Positions 1 to 10,652 of a DNA stretch of 64,000 bases are shown here, piece after piece; within the stretch, counting starts at the first letter, position 1, and each line of letters begins with the position of its first letter. The position numbers and the translations under genes were made by a program. This DNA is from Flaccisagitta enflata (Eukaryota; Chaetognatha; Sagittoidea; Aphragmophora). The DNA is taken from the NCBI GenBank assembly GCA_965153355.1, contig OZ231126.1, forward strand, positions 88,474,001 through 88,538,000, given 5' to 3'. The notes beneath the pieces were generated by a model that did not search any database, was not told the origin of the DNA, and worked only from the letters and a program-made list of their open reading frames with translations.

Positions 1-131
1 CGGGATGCGAATGCGCGAGATTTGCTAAACGCGGATAAGGATGTGAACGCATTTTATGAAATATGGGAGTGGATGCGAACGCGCATCCTTACCAAAGTCC
101 ATCCATCCCTTTGTTCGTTGGTTTTACATGA

Positions 132-133
<2 letters not shown>
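1..133. other. unclassified GATGCG-rich flank
   Basis: Short stretch rich in GATGCG/CGCATC words, similar in composition to 4850-4930. It may be a decayed end of the CGCATCT-type HINE-like element seen at 5797-6288, but no full structure is visible. No gene seen. Confidence 0.3.
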
Positions 134-218
<85 letters not shown>

Positions 219-291
219 GATTGAGTGTGAGTGAGTGTGTGTGTGTGTTTGTTTGTGTGCGTTTGTTTGTGTGCGTTTGTTTGTGTGTGTG

Positions 292-324
<33 letters not shown>
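134..324. repeat. (GT)n microsatellite, pure then degenerate
   Basis: Near-pure GT dinucleotides to about 217, then an interrupted GT/GTTT stretch, then a second pure run at about 300-324. Its long translation is an artefact of the repeat. Confidence 0.95.
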
Positions 325-329
<5 letters not shown>

Positions 330-389
330 AATATGCTTGGGGAAGGAAGGTCGTTTGCGATGATATTATTGCGACCCCGGCCCTGTTAA

Positions 390-675
390 CTTGTTTTAGT
401 CGTGGACTCTATAAGAGGCTTTATCCTCCCGTCCATCCGACTCTATAAGAGGCTTTATCCTCCCGTCCATCCATCCGTCCGTTGGTCCGTTGGTCCGTTG
501 GTCTGTCAGTCCGTCGGTCCATCAGTACAAGTCAAAAAGTAGGAAAATGAGTATTTTGTGTATTTTTGGCGTATGTTTGTGTATATGTGGGATTTTGGGG
601 TGTGGATGGGGGTTGGACGCCCCTGCCCACCCATCCGCAATGATATTGTGATCCTGCGTCACTTGTTCTTGCTCC
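390..675 (+). mobile_element. HINE-like element fragments, CGCGACT-related
   Basis: Contains TTTTAGTCGTGGACTCTATAAG, twice the phrase CTATAAGAGGCTTTATCC, a GTCCGTTGGTCC-type core and the CTGCCCACCCATCCGCAATG 3' phrase. This is the shared architecture of the element families described at 7361 and 59347, here partly duplicated and degenerate. The call rests on similarity to complete copies in the same window. Confidence 0.45.
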
Positions 676-689
676 TCTTGTTCTTGTTC

Positions 690-694
<5 letters not shown>

Positions 695-780
<86 letters not shown>
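695..780. repeat. (CT)n microsatellite
   Basis: Pure CT dinucleotides followed by AGGGAGGG. A CAG at the end could mimic a 3' splice site, but the sequence beyond it belongs to repeat fragments and shows no protein family. Confidence 0.97.
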
Positions 781-782
<2 letters not shown>

Positions 783-865
783 GGAGGGAGTTGGGTAGAG
801 CATTGGGTGTGAATTGGAGTGCCCACCCATTCGCGACGATATTCTGACCCCGCGTCACTTGTTTT

Positions 866-1110
866 TTAGTCATGCACGCGACTCAACAACACGCTTTGTC
901 CGTTGGTTGGTCGGTCGGTCGGTCAGTTGGCCACGTTTTACTTTTTTTCATGATTTTATTTCTTTGACCTCACTGCTCCTTAGGGCGGTCGGGAACTGGG
1001 TCAAATTTCAAAAATCTATATACTCATGTTTCACGCATATACATGCAAAAAAAGAAGGTTCTCCCACAAGCGGGGGTCTGTGTGAGCATATGAAACCTTG
1101 TCGGCAAAAG
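866..1110 (+). mobile_element. HINE-like element copy, degenerate
   Basis: Starts with TTTTTAGTCATGCACGCGACTC, has the GGTC core and the TTATTTCTTTGACCTCACTG phrase also found at 3620. The section 965-1110 recurs in inverted orientation at about 4205-4360 (GCGGTCGG..., TACTCATGTTT, CCTTGTCGGCAAAA), so the two loci carry copies of one element in opposite directions. Confidence 0.5.
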
Positions 1111-1571
<461 letters not shown>

Positions 1572-1870
1572 CAATCCCTAACTCCTCCGATCATGCGTCG
1601 GATTGAGATCGTCCGAATAGGTGGAATGACTTTGTTTTCAAATTGAAAAATTTCTCCCCAGGGCTTGGACGAATATCGCATCAAACAAAAGTCATACGGT
1701 TTTGGGGCTTGACAGGCTACAGGACCAAAACATGTTCTAACTGACCGGTAAAAGAGACGATCCCCAGGGGAGGCGTGCAGGCCAAAAAGGAACATATAAT
1801 ATCTAATAATAAAAATGCATATTAAAAATTTTCTACAAAATGTTTTTTATATTATATTCAAATATGCAAT
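1572..1870. other. no recognisable feature
   Basis: AT-rich unique-looking sequence. No exon with splice signals or familiar protein motif was found on either strand. Confidence 0.45.
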
Positions 1871-2055
1871 AAAACAAAGCTGGATACACAGCTTCTTGAG
1901 TCGCTTGCTGATGGGCAGGGGCGGTGATAAAAAAGGTTATCCATGCACTTGGGCAAAACAAGTAATATAATAGCCAATCATGAATACCAAAATATATTAA
2001 TGGACAATCCAACTGACGAATGCACCGACCAACCAACGTCCGACGGACAAATAAA
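1871..2055 (-). mobile_element. HINE-like element copy, CGCGACT family, degenerate
   Basis: On the minus strand it reads TTTATTTGTCCG..., a GGTTGGTCGG core, then TGCCCATCAGCAAGCGACTC and the tail phrase GTGTATCCAGCTTTGTTTT. This matches the 3' block of the complete copies at 7361-7556 and 59347-59570. The 5' hairpin is not preserved. Confidence 0.5.
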
Positions 2056-2269
2056 GTGTGTTATAAAATTGCGACTAACGATATTTATGTGAAAAAAATA
2101 TCACTTAATTTTTATTAAATATTATGTAAGTTTTTAAAATCTTGGTTAGGAAATATGCGCCCCTCCCCTGGAATGACCTACTTCCAAGTCACTTCAAAAC
2201 CATTCATCTGTCAGTCGGCAAGGTATTTAGTCAGACACAGATAAGCGCCTGACATCCCAGCTTGTTATC

Positions 2270-2850
2270 CTGCCCAGGGCCGGCGAGAGGGGGGTTCAAC
2301 TTCACCATAGAAAGGGGGCCTGGGCCCTAGGGGGGGCCCCGGAGTGCCTCTAAGGTAAAAAAAAAGGGAAAAAAAAGAAAAAAAAACTGGATCACATTTA
2401 AACCAGTTTATGATTGAAGTCACAATTCCAATTCTTCTAGAAATAAAGTGAATTTTACTTTTTTTACATAGATAAAAAAAAAATGTATATCTATCAATAC
2501 AGTTTAAATTCTTTAAAAAACAGTATTCAATGAATCAATCCCAGGGTTGTATCTTAAATAGTTTAGAAGCTAGAGCCCAGCAAAGAAAAACATTGATTTA
2601 CAAAAATGCTTCTTTATAAAAAAATTCAAAAACAGAAATAAGTAATGTTTTTACTCAAATAATAGTGATCAAAAAAAAAAAAAATTGCAACATCAGACTA
2701 AGGTCAAATAAAAGTATATTCATAACCCATTATACTTATCAGTTGGCTAGTCTATCAGTTGTGGCGGTGGGGGTGAGGTGGGAGTAGGGGGGCCCGGCCA
2801 AAGGGGCCAGAGGGGGGGCCCGCCAGTTCTCTCGCCAGCCCGGATCCTGT
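2270..2850. mobile_element. possible hAT-type non-autonomous element
   Basis: The left end has CAGGGCCGGCGAGAG followed by G/C runs. The right end, read on the other strand, has GGGCTGGCGAGAG followed by G/C runs. Such imperfect inverted ends with a CAGGG start are usual in hAT elements. The interior is AT-rich with poly-A runs and no transposase. Boundaries and target duplication are not clear. Confidence 0.35.
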
Positions 2851-3530
2851 CCCACGTCGCTGGTTTCTATAGTACCACTGTTGACACAAAGTCCGAGACA
2901 AAGCAACAGTTTCATTCTGGCAACCTTCGTTGTAACGGTCTACACGTGTTTGTGTTTCCAACGCAAAAATAGTTTTATACGCGATGATGAAAATCTACGC
3001 ACTGAAGAAGGAACATGCTGTAGTGTACACTTCAAACTGAAACCAGTTTCCGAACGTGGCTTCTTTTGGGGACACAGCAAGCAGCTGCTTCTCTTCTGTT
3101 TGGGAAGTCAAAACTGGAGGTGCGTGCGCGAGCAGTTAGGCCCTTCATCGAGGCAAGATCCAATTTACAAAGAGGGGCATGGGAAGAAAAAATAATAAAT
3201 CTTCGAGGTCTTAAAAGCAGTCTACAATGCGGTGGACATTGCATCAAAGAGAGATTTGTAGGCAGACTCAATCTCATCTCTTTTTCTTCAAAGATTTGGA
3301 ACAATCGATCGAAACGCCTCTTGAAATCAAAATTCCAAGCAACACTCAGCATGTAGAGCGTTTCCCCGACTTAGGGCAAAAAATGCAACCAGAGCAGCAA
3401 CATCGAAATTGCGGAATGGCCTTCTCAAGGCAAGGCAACCATACAACATCGCCAAAATCGTCCTCAGTTTGAGAGAAAATCTGATTTTGAGGGATAATTT
3501 GTATTGAAATATTTAGTATTGGCTGTTCCT
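2851..3530. other. unclassified sequence, no supported gene
   Basis: An open frame of 96 codons (3066-3356, plus) and overlapping frames on both strands are present. None shows a known motif, codon pattern or convincing splice signals, so I do not call a gene. An exon of an unknown gene cannot be excluded. Confidence 0.4.
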
Positions 3531-3532
3531 GA

Positions 3533-3738
3533 TTTTTAGTCGCGTGCACGCGTCTCTACAACCCGCTTTGTTGGTCGGTTGGTCAGTCAGTTGGTCACAC
3601 TTTACATTTAATGATTTTATTTCTTTGACCTCACTGCTCCTGCCCAAATGGTCTGGTGACCTCAAATATGGCCACTGCCCACCCGCACGCAACTTATGAA
3701 GCCATGAACTTAGGAAGCCGTGTATCCGGCCTTTTTGA
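3533..3738 (+). mobile_element. HINE-like element, CGCGACT family
   Basis: Begins TTTTTAGTCGCGTGCACGCGTCTC (5' hairpin arms), has a GGTCGGTTGGTC core, the CTGCTCCTGCCCAAATGGTC phrase and the CCCACCCGCACGC block, and ends GTGTATCCGGCCTTTTTG. A small insertion, TATGAAGCCATGAACTTAGG, splits the 3' block compared with the copy at 7361. Confidence 0.6.
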
Positions 3739-3789
3739 ATTCTGTTTTGGAATCGTTTGAATTATGTTAATGAAGAATTGGCGAAAAAA

Positions 3790-4130
3790 GCAAGCATTTA
3801 TGAATGAATGATTGAGTGAATGATGAATGAACCAATGAATGAATGTATGAACAAATCAATGAATGAACAAGTGAATGAAATATTGAAAAAAGATGAATCA
3901 CTGAATTTGGTTCAGATATGGTCAATAAAAATATCTAATGCGGTCATGTATGTGATTGCAGTTTATCATGGCCGAATGAATGCATGGATGAATGAATGAA
4001 CGAATGAATGAACGAATGAATGGACGAATAAATGTATGAATGGAAGAATGAATGAACGAATAAATGAACACATGGATGAAACAATGAGTGAGAATGTTTG
4101 AGTGAACCAATGAAGTAAATGAACGAAGTG
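3790..4130. repeat. degenerate (TGAA)n tetranucleotide repeat
   Basis: GAATGAATGAAC-type words fill the interval with many substitutions and a short unique gap at about 3900-3970. Confidence 0.85.
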
Positions 4131-4204
4131 TAATTTTATCGAGTTTTGTAGTAAGACTGGCAGTAGGTTGAAATAATTGCTAAGGACATGCCAAATATTG
4201 CAGG

Positions 4205-4360
4205 AAAAATAAACATCTTTTTTTCTTCATGGAAAAATTTTGCCGACAAGGTTTCCTATCCTCAAATAAACCTTCTTTTTTGCATATATATGCGTAAAAC
4301 ATGAGTATATCTGATTTCACCGACCGCCCTACTGCCCATATGGTCACGAGATCTTTTCGA
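4205..4360 (-). mobile_element. inverted copy of the 965-1110 repeat
   Basis: Read on the minus strand it carries the same phrases as 965-1110: GGCGGTCGG, ATACTCATGTTT, ACGCATATA, CCTTGTCGGCAAAA. It directly precedes the (CTTT)n tract on the plus strand. Confidence 0.5.
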
Positions 4361-4361
4361 A

Positions 4362-4513
4362 TTCTTTCTTCTTTTTTCATCTATCTCTTCTCTTCTTTCG
4401 TTCTTTCTTTCTTCTTTCTTTCTTTCGTTCTTTTTCTTTCTTTCTTTCATTCTTTTTTCATTCTTTCTTCCTTCTTTCTTTCTTCCCTCTATCTTTCTTT
4501 TTTTCTTCCTTTT

Positions 4514-4585
<72 letters not shown>

Positions 4586-4672
4586 TTTTCTTTTCTCCTC
4601 TCCTTATTCCTTATTCCTTCCTTCCTTCCTTCCTTCCTTCCTTCCTTCCTTCCTTCCTTCCTTCCTTTCTTT
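4362..4672. repeat. (CTTT)n then (CTTC)n tract
   Basis: Pyrimidine tetranucleotide array: degenerate CTTT units to about 4500, a pure CTTT run to about 4590, then pure CTTC units 4615-4672. Confidence 0.95.
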
Positions 4673-4725
4673 ATCTTTCTAAAAGAAAAAAGTGTAGGAA
4701 GCGTTGAAAACGCTTTAGCAACCAA

Positions 4726-4852
4726 CAAGCCCGATCGGGCAATTAGATGCGCCATCTGCGTGATATTAGAAGAGGCGTAACGGACCGAAGGACGGACGGA
4801 CGGACGGACGGACGGAAAGACCCTCTTATAGAGATGTGATGACGCATCTAAA
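4726..4852 (-). mobile_element. short HINE-like element, CGCATCT family
   Basis: On the minus strand: TTTTAGATGCGTCATCACATCTCTATAAGAGGG at the 5' end, a (GTCC)n core, then GGCGCATCTAATT and the perfect terminal hairpin GCCCGATCGGGC followed by TTG. The 3' CGCATCT block matches the family's 5' arm. At 127 bp it is the most compact copy in the window and shows the minimal architecture clearly. Confidence 0.6.
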
Positions 4853-5526
4853 AACGTTGGATGCGATGCGTAAGGCGATGCGCGAGCTGCTGGAAAACGC
4901 GAACGCGAACGCTTTTGAAAATCCCGCGCATCCTGAGCCCTGCTCTTGACATAGGCTCACACTTACGCTGCTAGCTTCCCTCAGCGTCGCCGAAAATATT
5001 TTTTGAAAACAGATTTGAATTAAAAAATTCATGTTCTACACGGTGAGAATGCGTGTTTTAGCGTGTCGGCCCTAATGAAGGCTCTAGAGATGGTATTTCA
5101 AGAGCATATCTGATCTTTGTAAAACAAGTCGATTTTCACGGCAAAAAAATCATCATGGACGGTCAATATGACTGTTTTAGACAGTAGTCAACAATAATCA
5201 AATCATATTTAATGAATATCATGCAATGAAACCACCCTAAACGCAATCAAGAAAATTCCGCCATCTTTTTTCCCCCTGCTTTTCTCTTGAGGTCGGTACG
5301 GTCTAGGAGCCTAGTTTGAGGCACAGAAACGAGATTGCACTCAGATTGTAGATTTTTTGACGTAGATTAAAATGCTCATAGATTTTTCTTATTTATCTCA
5401 ATTTGAAATTGCGATTTTTCTTATTAAAGGTGCTTCCAAACATATTTCCTAGATAGTATGTATACAATGAATACTATACATGTATACCATAATTACGGAT
5501 TTACAAGAAATATCATGACACCTCAC
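4853..5526. other. no recognisable feature (probable ZIP intron)
   Basis: Lies just downstream, in transcription sense, of the last recognised ZIP exon. The next exon, expected to encode the first membrane span, was not found here or further left. 4853-4930 is rich in GCGAACGC/GATGCG words. Confidence 0.4.
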
Positions 5527-5634
5527 CTTTGCCGGGAATCTCCCAAACTGTTTTCGGACTAAGTCGTTGCGAGTGTTCATGGCCATGTCCTCCGTGTGCG
5601 TGTAAACGAGAATCGATCACTTTTCTTGATGTCC
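5527..5634 (-). CDS. LIV-1 zinc transporter, exon just before first membrane span
   Basis: A 108-base exon between TTATCTTCAG (3' splice site) and GTGAGG (5' splice site). Entry and exit phases (two bases in, one base out) fit the preceding exon at 7952-8078, which ends with one base. It encodes about 36 residues including HAHGGHGHEHS and ending KTVWEIPGK. In ZIP6/ZIP10 the segment after the paired-cysteine CPALL region leads to the first transmembrane helix with an aromatic residue near the boundary, and this exon fits that place. It is too short to identify alone; the call depends on phase, order and spacing with the other three exons. Nothing further downstream was found, so the gene leaves the window at the left. 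Confidence 0.6.
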
Positions 5635-5796
5635 CTGAAGATAAAACGACATCAAAATACGCGAAAACAGCAAATAACGTGACAACTGGCATGGCAAATG
5701 AAATTACCTATCGACGCAAAAAATTCCATTGAGGTTCTCTACGCACCGAATGAATGTTTCAACTAGGACTGAGTAGGGTAAAGTAGGTAACCCACT

Positions 5797-6288
5797 TTTA
5801 AGATGCGTCCTCGCATCTCTAAAATTGGACGTGTCTGTCAATCGGTTGGTTGGTTGGTTACGCATTCATCGATATCACGAAATTTGTGGAAATGTGTGCA
5901 TTTCTATAGGTATGGAAGCGTTGATGAACTTTGGAGTGAATGTCTCTTTTCTTCTTTCTTTCCAATTCGGCGCCTTTTGTTTCGCGTTCTTGCCATTTTT
6001 TTGGATGGCACTAGATGGTTACCCATATGGTTTTGCTCTTTTGTCCAATTTGGATATTCATGGATAACACGTATTTTTGTTTCTCATCGCATTTTTTCTT
6101 CGTCGTATGTTTTAACAACGACTAACTACACGATCAAGGCTATGTTATAGACTACATTGAGAAATAACTTGATGTGGCCAAAAAGACCATAAACGCATAA
6201 AAACCAAGACCGTATAAACCAAGACCGTATAAAGAAAGATCATATAAACCAAGACCAGACGCATCTTTAGCCTATTGGGCCTGGTTTG
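5797..6288 (+). mobile_element. full-length HINE-like element, CGCATCT family
   Basis: 5' end TTTTAAGATGCG-TCCT-CGCATCTC forms a hairpin (arms 5801-5807 and 5812-5818). A GGTTGGTTGGTTGG core follows. The 3' block GACGCATCTTTAGCC repeats the right arm (6260-6266) and is followed by a weak terminal hairpin and CTGGTTTG. It sits in the ZIP intron between exons 7952-8078 and 5527-5634. The interior carries 80- to 115-codon frames without family features. Confidence 0.6.
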
Positions 6289-7360
6289 AAAGAATCTCGG
6301 GAAGATATCAGCATCAGACTCACACTTGGCATCGAAAAAATCGTTTTTTTTAGAATCAGATATTTCTAGTTGAATATGATAGAATCGCGAACCTTCATGT
6401 CCGGCGGGTAGGGTTTGGGTATTGCCAAGGCTTAATCGCCCTCCTACTCACCCCCCCCCCCCCACCCCTGGGGGTGGAGGGGGGTGGTGGAAATTTTTTT
6501 TTTAAAATAAGCTGGTCTCAATCGATTCAGAATGGTTTAAAACGTTCAAAAAACTTGGGTTAAAAAAAATGAAATTTTTATCATCTTTTCGATTTTTTTA
6601 AAGTCTTACTCTGTGCCCAACTGGGGTAGCGACTAACGGGGGTTGCCATCCCCCCTTGGCTGGTCTCACCTGGCTTGAAGCATCATGGTTCATTTGCCCA
6701 AACTTGGTTTTGCTTTAGCGAGTTTTCATAAAAGATTTCATGAGAATCGTTAGAGAATTTCACAAGATATCCTTACAGGTGTGGGCCGATCGCAAAATTG
6801 GGCATGAATTGTTGAAAAATAGTAATTGTCCGAAATTCAATTTTCATCCGTTTTGTGGTGAAAAGTAGGTTAAACCAAACCAAATTCACCTTTATTTCAA
6901 ATCACTATGTTTGACTGACATGTGCGGGGCAATTGCGGTCATGTAAGGATCATTTTCTGAAAAAAAGCTGGTAGTTGTTTATGTGGGACATAGGTGGGAC
7001 AGTTTAATTGTTGAAAAATAGTAATTGTCCGAAATTCAAAATCTTATCATAAAACTTCCGTCATAAACTTGTTTCGGCAGTCTTCCTCAGGATGTGTGGG
7101 GTTATCCAAGCCCATATATGATGGCTCCTTCACCCATTGAATAGACAATATTGAATAGATTCGACATTCTCTTGAAAATTGTACTAGAATGCCTTAATTT
7201 CCTTTCTCTTCCCGACGATCAAAAAGTAAAAAAAATGTTTAGCTGTTGTCGAAAACAGGATCATTTCTGTTTATCATGACTGAATAGCAACAACAAATGA
7301 CAATGATCCTTTAAAAAACGAACTAGGCTTCGAGGTAACGGTGGAATAAGTACTGTTACA
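6289..7360. other. ZIP intron sequence with direct repeat and C/G run
   Basis: Contains a run of about 14 C near 6451 next to a G-rich stretch, and a direct repeat of about 35 bp (GTTGAAAAATAGTAATTGTC core) at 6806-6840 and 7006-7040. No exon found. Confidence 0.5.
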
Positions 7361-7556
7361 TTTTTAGTCGCGTGCTACGCGACTCTACACCCCGCTTTGT
7401 CGGTCTGTCCGTCGGTCCGTCGGTCCGTCACACTTTACTTTTTTGGGGTTTTTGCGGTTTTTGGCTGTACTGCTCCTGCCCAAATGATCTGGTGACCTCA
7501 ATTATGGCCCCTGCCCACCCGCACGCGACTGGGGTAGCCGTGTATCCGGCCTTGTT
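7361..7556 (+). mobile_element. full-length HINE-like element, CGCGACT family
   Basis: Best small complete copy. 5' TTTTT then hairpin AGTCGCGT-GCT-ACGCGACT (7366-7384), CTACACCCCGC, a GTCGGTCCGTC core, the CTGCTCCTGCCCAAATGATC phrase, then CCCGCACGCGACTGGGG (arm repeated at 7523-7530), AGCCGTGTATCCGGCC (short terminal hairpin GCCG/CGGC) and TTGTT. Such a layout (subterminal inverted arms, microsatellite-like core, 3' hairpin, T-rich target) is that of HINE/DINE-1 elements moved by Helentrons. The assignment is by architecture only; no Rep-helicase gene is present. Confidence 0.65.
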
Positions 7557-7951
7557 GTTACAAGGCTATTGGGTGTTTAACCAGCCTCTGATTGAGGCAT
7601 TTATCGAGAAAAATTAGGTCAACCTGCATAACCCCGCTTTAAATCATGTCACTAAGCCTCCTGCAACATTTGATAGCGATGATAACAGTTCCAAGTCCCT
7701 CATTCATTGGTAACGTATCATTAGCTATGGGTTAGTCTGGGATATTGGACGTGTGAGCCTCTTGCTGAAATCTTCCCTCGGGAAGATATTGGCAATCTAA
7801 GAAGGTTTTAAATGTCTCTTTTGATGGAAACGGAAATTTTGAAAGAACTAGGCCAACTGGATGAATACTGGACGAATAGGGTTACCCATTTTACACCATC
7901 ACCCTGCGCTAAAAATATTTAGGCTAAGTCGAACAGAAGTAAATTACTTAC

Positions 7952-8078
7952 CATGACGACAGGCAGGCTCCGTTATTTGGAGAATAAGAGAAGGGCACAT
8001 TTCCATGAAGTCGAGCGTGCTGATATTGCTGTGGACGCTTAGGTCAAATGTCATTAGCATCTCCGTCGCCGTCAGGCA
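7952..8078 (-). CDS. LIV-1 zinc transporter, paired-cysteine CPxL exon
   Basis: A 127-base exon bounded by TGTTGGCAG and the consensus donor GTAAGT. It starts in phase 0 and ends with one base. It encodes CLTATEMLMTFDLSVHSNIS, then TLDFMEMCPSLILQITEPAC and RH. ZIP6 and ZIP10 carry, just before their first membrane span, a segment with a leading cysteine, a helix, a serine-initiated helix, CPALL and a final cysteine. Here the same order is seen with CPSLIL in place of CPALL. In mammalian ZIP4/ZIP10 this is the dimer-forming part of the ectodomain. This exon and the one at 12203-12694 are the strongest evidence for the family. No known member of this segment has another function. Confidence 0.85.
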
Positions 8079-8640
8079 CTGCCAACATCAGATTAAAACA
8101 CGATTAGTACGGTTTCAATATCCGTAGCTCTTGAAAGAAGCACTACACTTATATACTATCTGCCATCAGTGTACAAACTAAAGGTTAGGTTCAGCCACCA
8201 ATGATGGAGTGAAGCACAAGCTACGATCAAAACCAAGTGAAATTTTGAGGCTTGACTATTTACCTTGGAAACGAATTTCTTGCGCTACAAACCGTCAATA
8301 GAATGAAAAATACGTACTATTAAAGTGCACAGCATACTCGGGTAGGTTCATACTATGAGAGCGTATCGCATACTTTGTGTAGTAGGTTTCAGAAAGCTGA
8401 CTACGATGTTACGTGGTGCCAGTGCGCACCGTGCATCACACACTGTCATCACCATCACCCATCGGTGACATCTACATTCGACGACAGCCAGCTTGTAATC
8501 AGTGTCCTTGGAGGTTTCTGTCATACTAACGTCAATCTCTTATGTCTGTGCTCTGTGAGCATTGATATAAGGAAACAAGAAGGCAGTGTAACGCAGTGCG
8601 TTGGTACATCGGATGAAAGGAGTAAGCAGTGTACAAAGTC
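8079..8640. other. ZIP intron, nothing recognised
   Basis: The 106-codon plus-strand frame at 8375-8695 has no family features, and its end runs into the fold-back element at 8641. Confidence 0.45.
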
Positions 8641-9236
8641 TACTATCTTGCTAAAAAAAATCTTCCGGCACGTTTACATGGATATCTCGGGTTAGAATCA
8701 ACCAATCATAAAAAAATTGGTGAGATAATTAAAGCCCTTCAAATTTGCAAGCAATCTACACAAACCGCATCCCTCTAACTCAATGCGTTTAAAAGTTATT
8801 CAACTTTGATTGAAATACTTCAATTTCGCTTATGCCATCTGTACACAAATCTTAAATGAGATCTCTTCACTGTTTTTTAAATTTTTTCTAAACGCATTGA
8901 GCTAGACAGATGCGGTTTGCGCAGACAGCTTGCATATTCGAAGGGCTTCATTTTAGTCACCAATTTTTTAATGATTTGATGTATCTTTTGGTAGCTATGA
9001 ATGTAAATGTAGCGGAAAAAGAGATAAAAAAATTTATGAGAAAGATCTGGAGACCTATCACTTCAAAATAACATCTTGAAGCTCTACAAATCGCTTCCCC
9101 AACGAATGGCAGCCCTGATCTAGTCAAAAGGAGCTCAAACTAATTATTCATGGATTTGTAACTGATTTATAACTGTTTTTATGCCAATAAATATGTTTTT
9201 ATAACAGGGCGGAAGATTTTTTTTAGCAAGATAGTA
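8641..9236. mobile_element. fold-back element with 27-bp perfect terminal inverted repeats
   Basis: TACTATCTTGCTAAAAAAAA TCTTCCG at 8641-8667 is repeated exactly in inverted form at 9210-9236. Inside lies a second imperfect palindrome, about 8716-8985, with arms sharing AAGCCCTTC, GCAAGC, AAACCGCATC and CTCAATGCGTTTA. There is no coding capacity. It is a non-autonomous DNA element or a nested pair, inserted in a ZIP intron. Confidence 0.8.
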
Positions 9237-9585
9237 TTGATAACTGCAGTGCATGGGTAGAAAGAAATTGGTGAACTGGAAAAAAAACGCGAGAATGACG
9301 ATGGAATGAGAAAAAAGGTCCAAGGACCCTCAAAACTTGCCTTTTGTCATAAGATCAGACCAACAACCGATGAAAAGTTTAGGATATTCTTAGAACACCA
9401 ATCGGTCGACTAATCTGCAACAGACATCTTAGTACACTTGTAAGTCGCTAGTGTGAACTTAGATTTTCACATCCGTATGCCCAATTTCATACAAGGTGTG
9501 TCACATTCTAGTATTCTCCCGCCCAACCAAGTCATGCATCCATTCTTTATTTCTATCGAGCGTGATCGTATCTGCATTCGGTTAC
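9237..9585. other. ZIP intron, nothing recognised
   Basis: AT-rich unique-looking DNA following the distal splice donor of the His-rich exon. Confidence 0.45.
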
Positions 9586-9781
9586 CTTAGGAATGGATCT
9601 CGGCGTTGATTTCGATTTCTTTATTGAATCGTTTACGTCATCACCATCATCGTGATGCTCGTGATCATCGTCATCATGATTGTCATTCATGATTGTGATT
9701 AGGCCCATGATCGTGATTAGTCCCGTGATTGTGATTAGCCCCATGATCGTGATAACTACCGTCTTCTTGATTGGCACTTAC
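9586..9781 (-). pseudogene. His/Asp-rich 3' extension of ZIP exon, with a one-base frameshift
   Basis: Downstream of the GTAAGT donor at 9781-9776 the reading frame stays His-rich (SYHDHGANHNHG...) but meets TGA at 9685-9683. Shifting by one base at about 9686-9690 gives DNHDDDDHEHHDDGDD then SIKKSKSTPRSIPK, ending in phase 0 exactly at a second donor, AAG|GTAACC (9585). Both donors are in phase 0 and so join properly to the exon at 8078. Either the assembly has an extra base, or this allele or species uses only the upstream donor and the extension is a decaying exon part. Confidence 0.5.
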
Positions 9782-10652
9782 GTCCCCTTCTTCGCTTCTC
9801 TTGAGTCTCAAATGTCTTCGGGCCAAATTGCGTATGGCCCGCGTTTCTCGATTTGAGTCCTTTTCAATATCATTGCCATCGTTTTTGATGGTGTTTTTAC
9901 TTTGGTCGCGGTGGTTTTCATCGTTGACATGTTCATGAGAATGGACCGGCTTCTTTTCATGCGAATGTCCGTGCGAATGCCCTTGATGGTCATGACTGTG
10001 AGCATGACCTTGGTGATCTTTGTGATTATGATGATGATGGTGATGACGGTGGCGATCGTGATTGTGATTATGATCATGACGCTGATGATGGTGATCGCTG
10101 CTTCCATCACCGACGTCATCGGTTTGATTCGACAACGAACTTTTCTCGGCCAAAGCCGTTTCCGAAATTGTTGCTGAATTCAAAAGCTTTCTGCCTCCGG
10201 TCGAAGCCTTGGAAGAATCGTTTTTTGCGTCGTGATCGCTGTGGTCGTGATTATGGCCACTTAGGTCGTGACTGTGGTCATGACTATGTTCGCTGTGGTC
10301 GGGACCACTATGTTCGCTGTGGTTGTGATTGTGGTCGCTGTGGTCGTGATTTTGGTCGCTGTGGTCATGAATGTGGTCGCTGTGATCATGACCATGGTCG
10401 CTGTGATCATGACCATGGTCGCTGTGATCATGACCCTGGTCGCCGTGATCATGACCCTGGTCGCCGTGATCATGACCCTGGTCGCTGTGGTCATGACTGT
10501 GGTCGCTGTGGTCATGACTGTGGTCGCTGTGATCATGACCGTGGTCGATGTGATCATGACCGTGGTCGCTGTGGTCGTGACCATCGTGTGCGTGCCCGTC
10601 TCGATCAACGTGGTCGTGACCATGATCCCCGTGATCATGCTGATTTAGAACA
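9782..10652 (-). CDS. LIV-1 zinc transporter, giant His-rich extracellular exon
   Basis: Exon of 871 bases from TTTCTTTCCAG|T to GAC|GTAAGT. The first T completes a codon with the AG that ends exon 12203-12694; the donor is in phase 0. It begins VLNQHDHGDHGHDH. About 16 copies follow of a seven-residue unit of the type SDHGHDH/GDQGHDH (21-bp DNA repeat). A Ser/Thr/Asn linker precedes a second cluster with RHRHHHHHHNHKDHQ and HSHGHSHEKK, then a basic segment RRHLRLKRS. His-rich extracellular loops in LIV-1 ZIP proteins are thought to bind zinc before import into the cytosol. The ectodomains of ZIP6/ZIP10 are known to be proteolytically processed, and LRLKRS is a plausible basic cleavage site (inference). 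The same DNA is open in other frames only because of the 21-bp repeat. Confidence 0.85.
9888..10640 (-). repeat. coding minisatellite, 21-bp His/Asp units
   Basis: Within the ZIP exon the 10240-10640 part consists of 21-bp units such as GATCACAGCGACCATGGTCA encoding S/G-D-H/Q-G/S-H-D-H. Units vary at synonymous and D/N, G/S positions. Part of the rest (10020-10110, 9940-10015) is a less regular His repeat. Length variation between individuals is likely. Confidence 0.8.

Noticed and set aside
730-860. 3' splice site after the (CT)n at 780
   Set aside because: The following sequence belongs to HINE-like fragments and the frame is short with no known motif.
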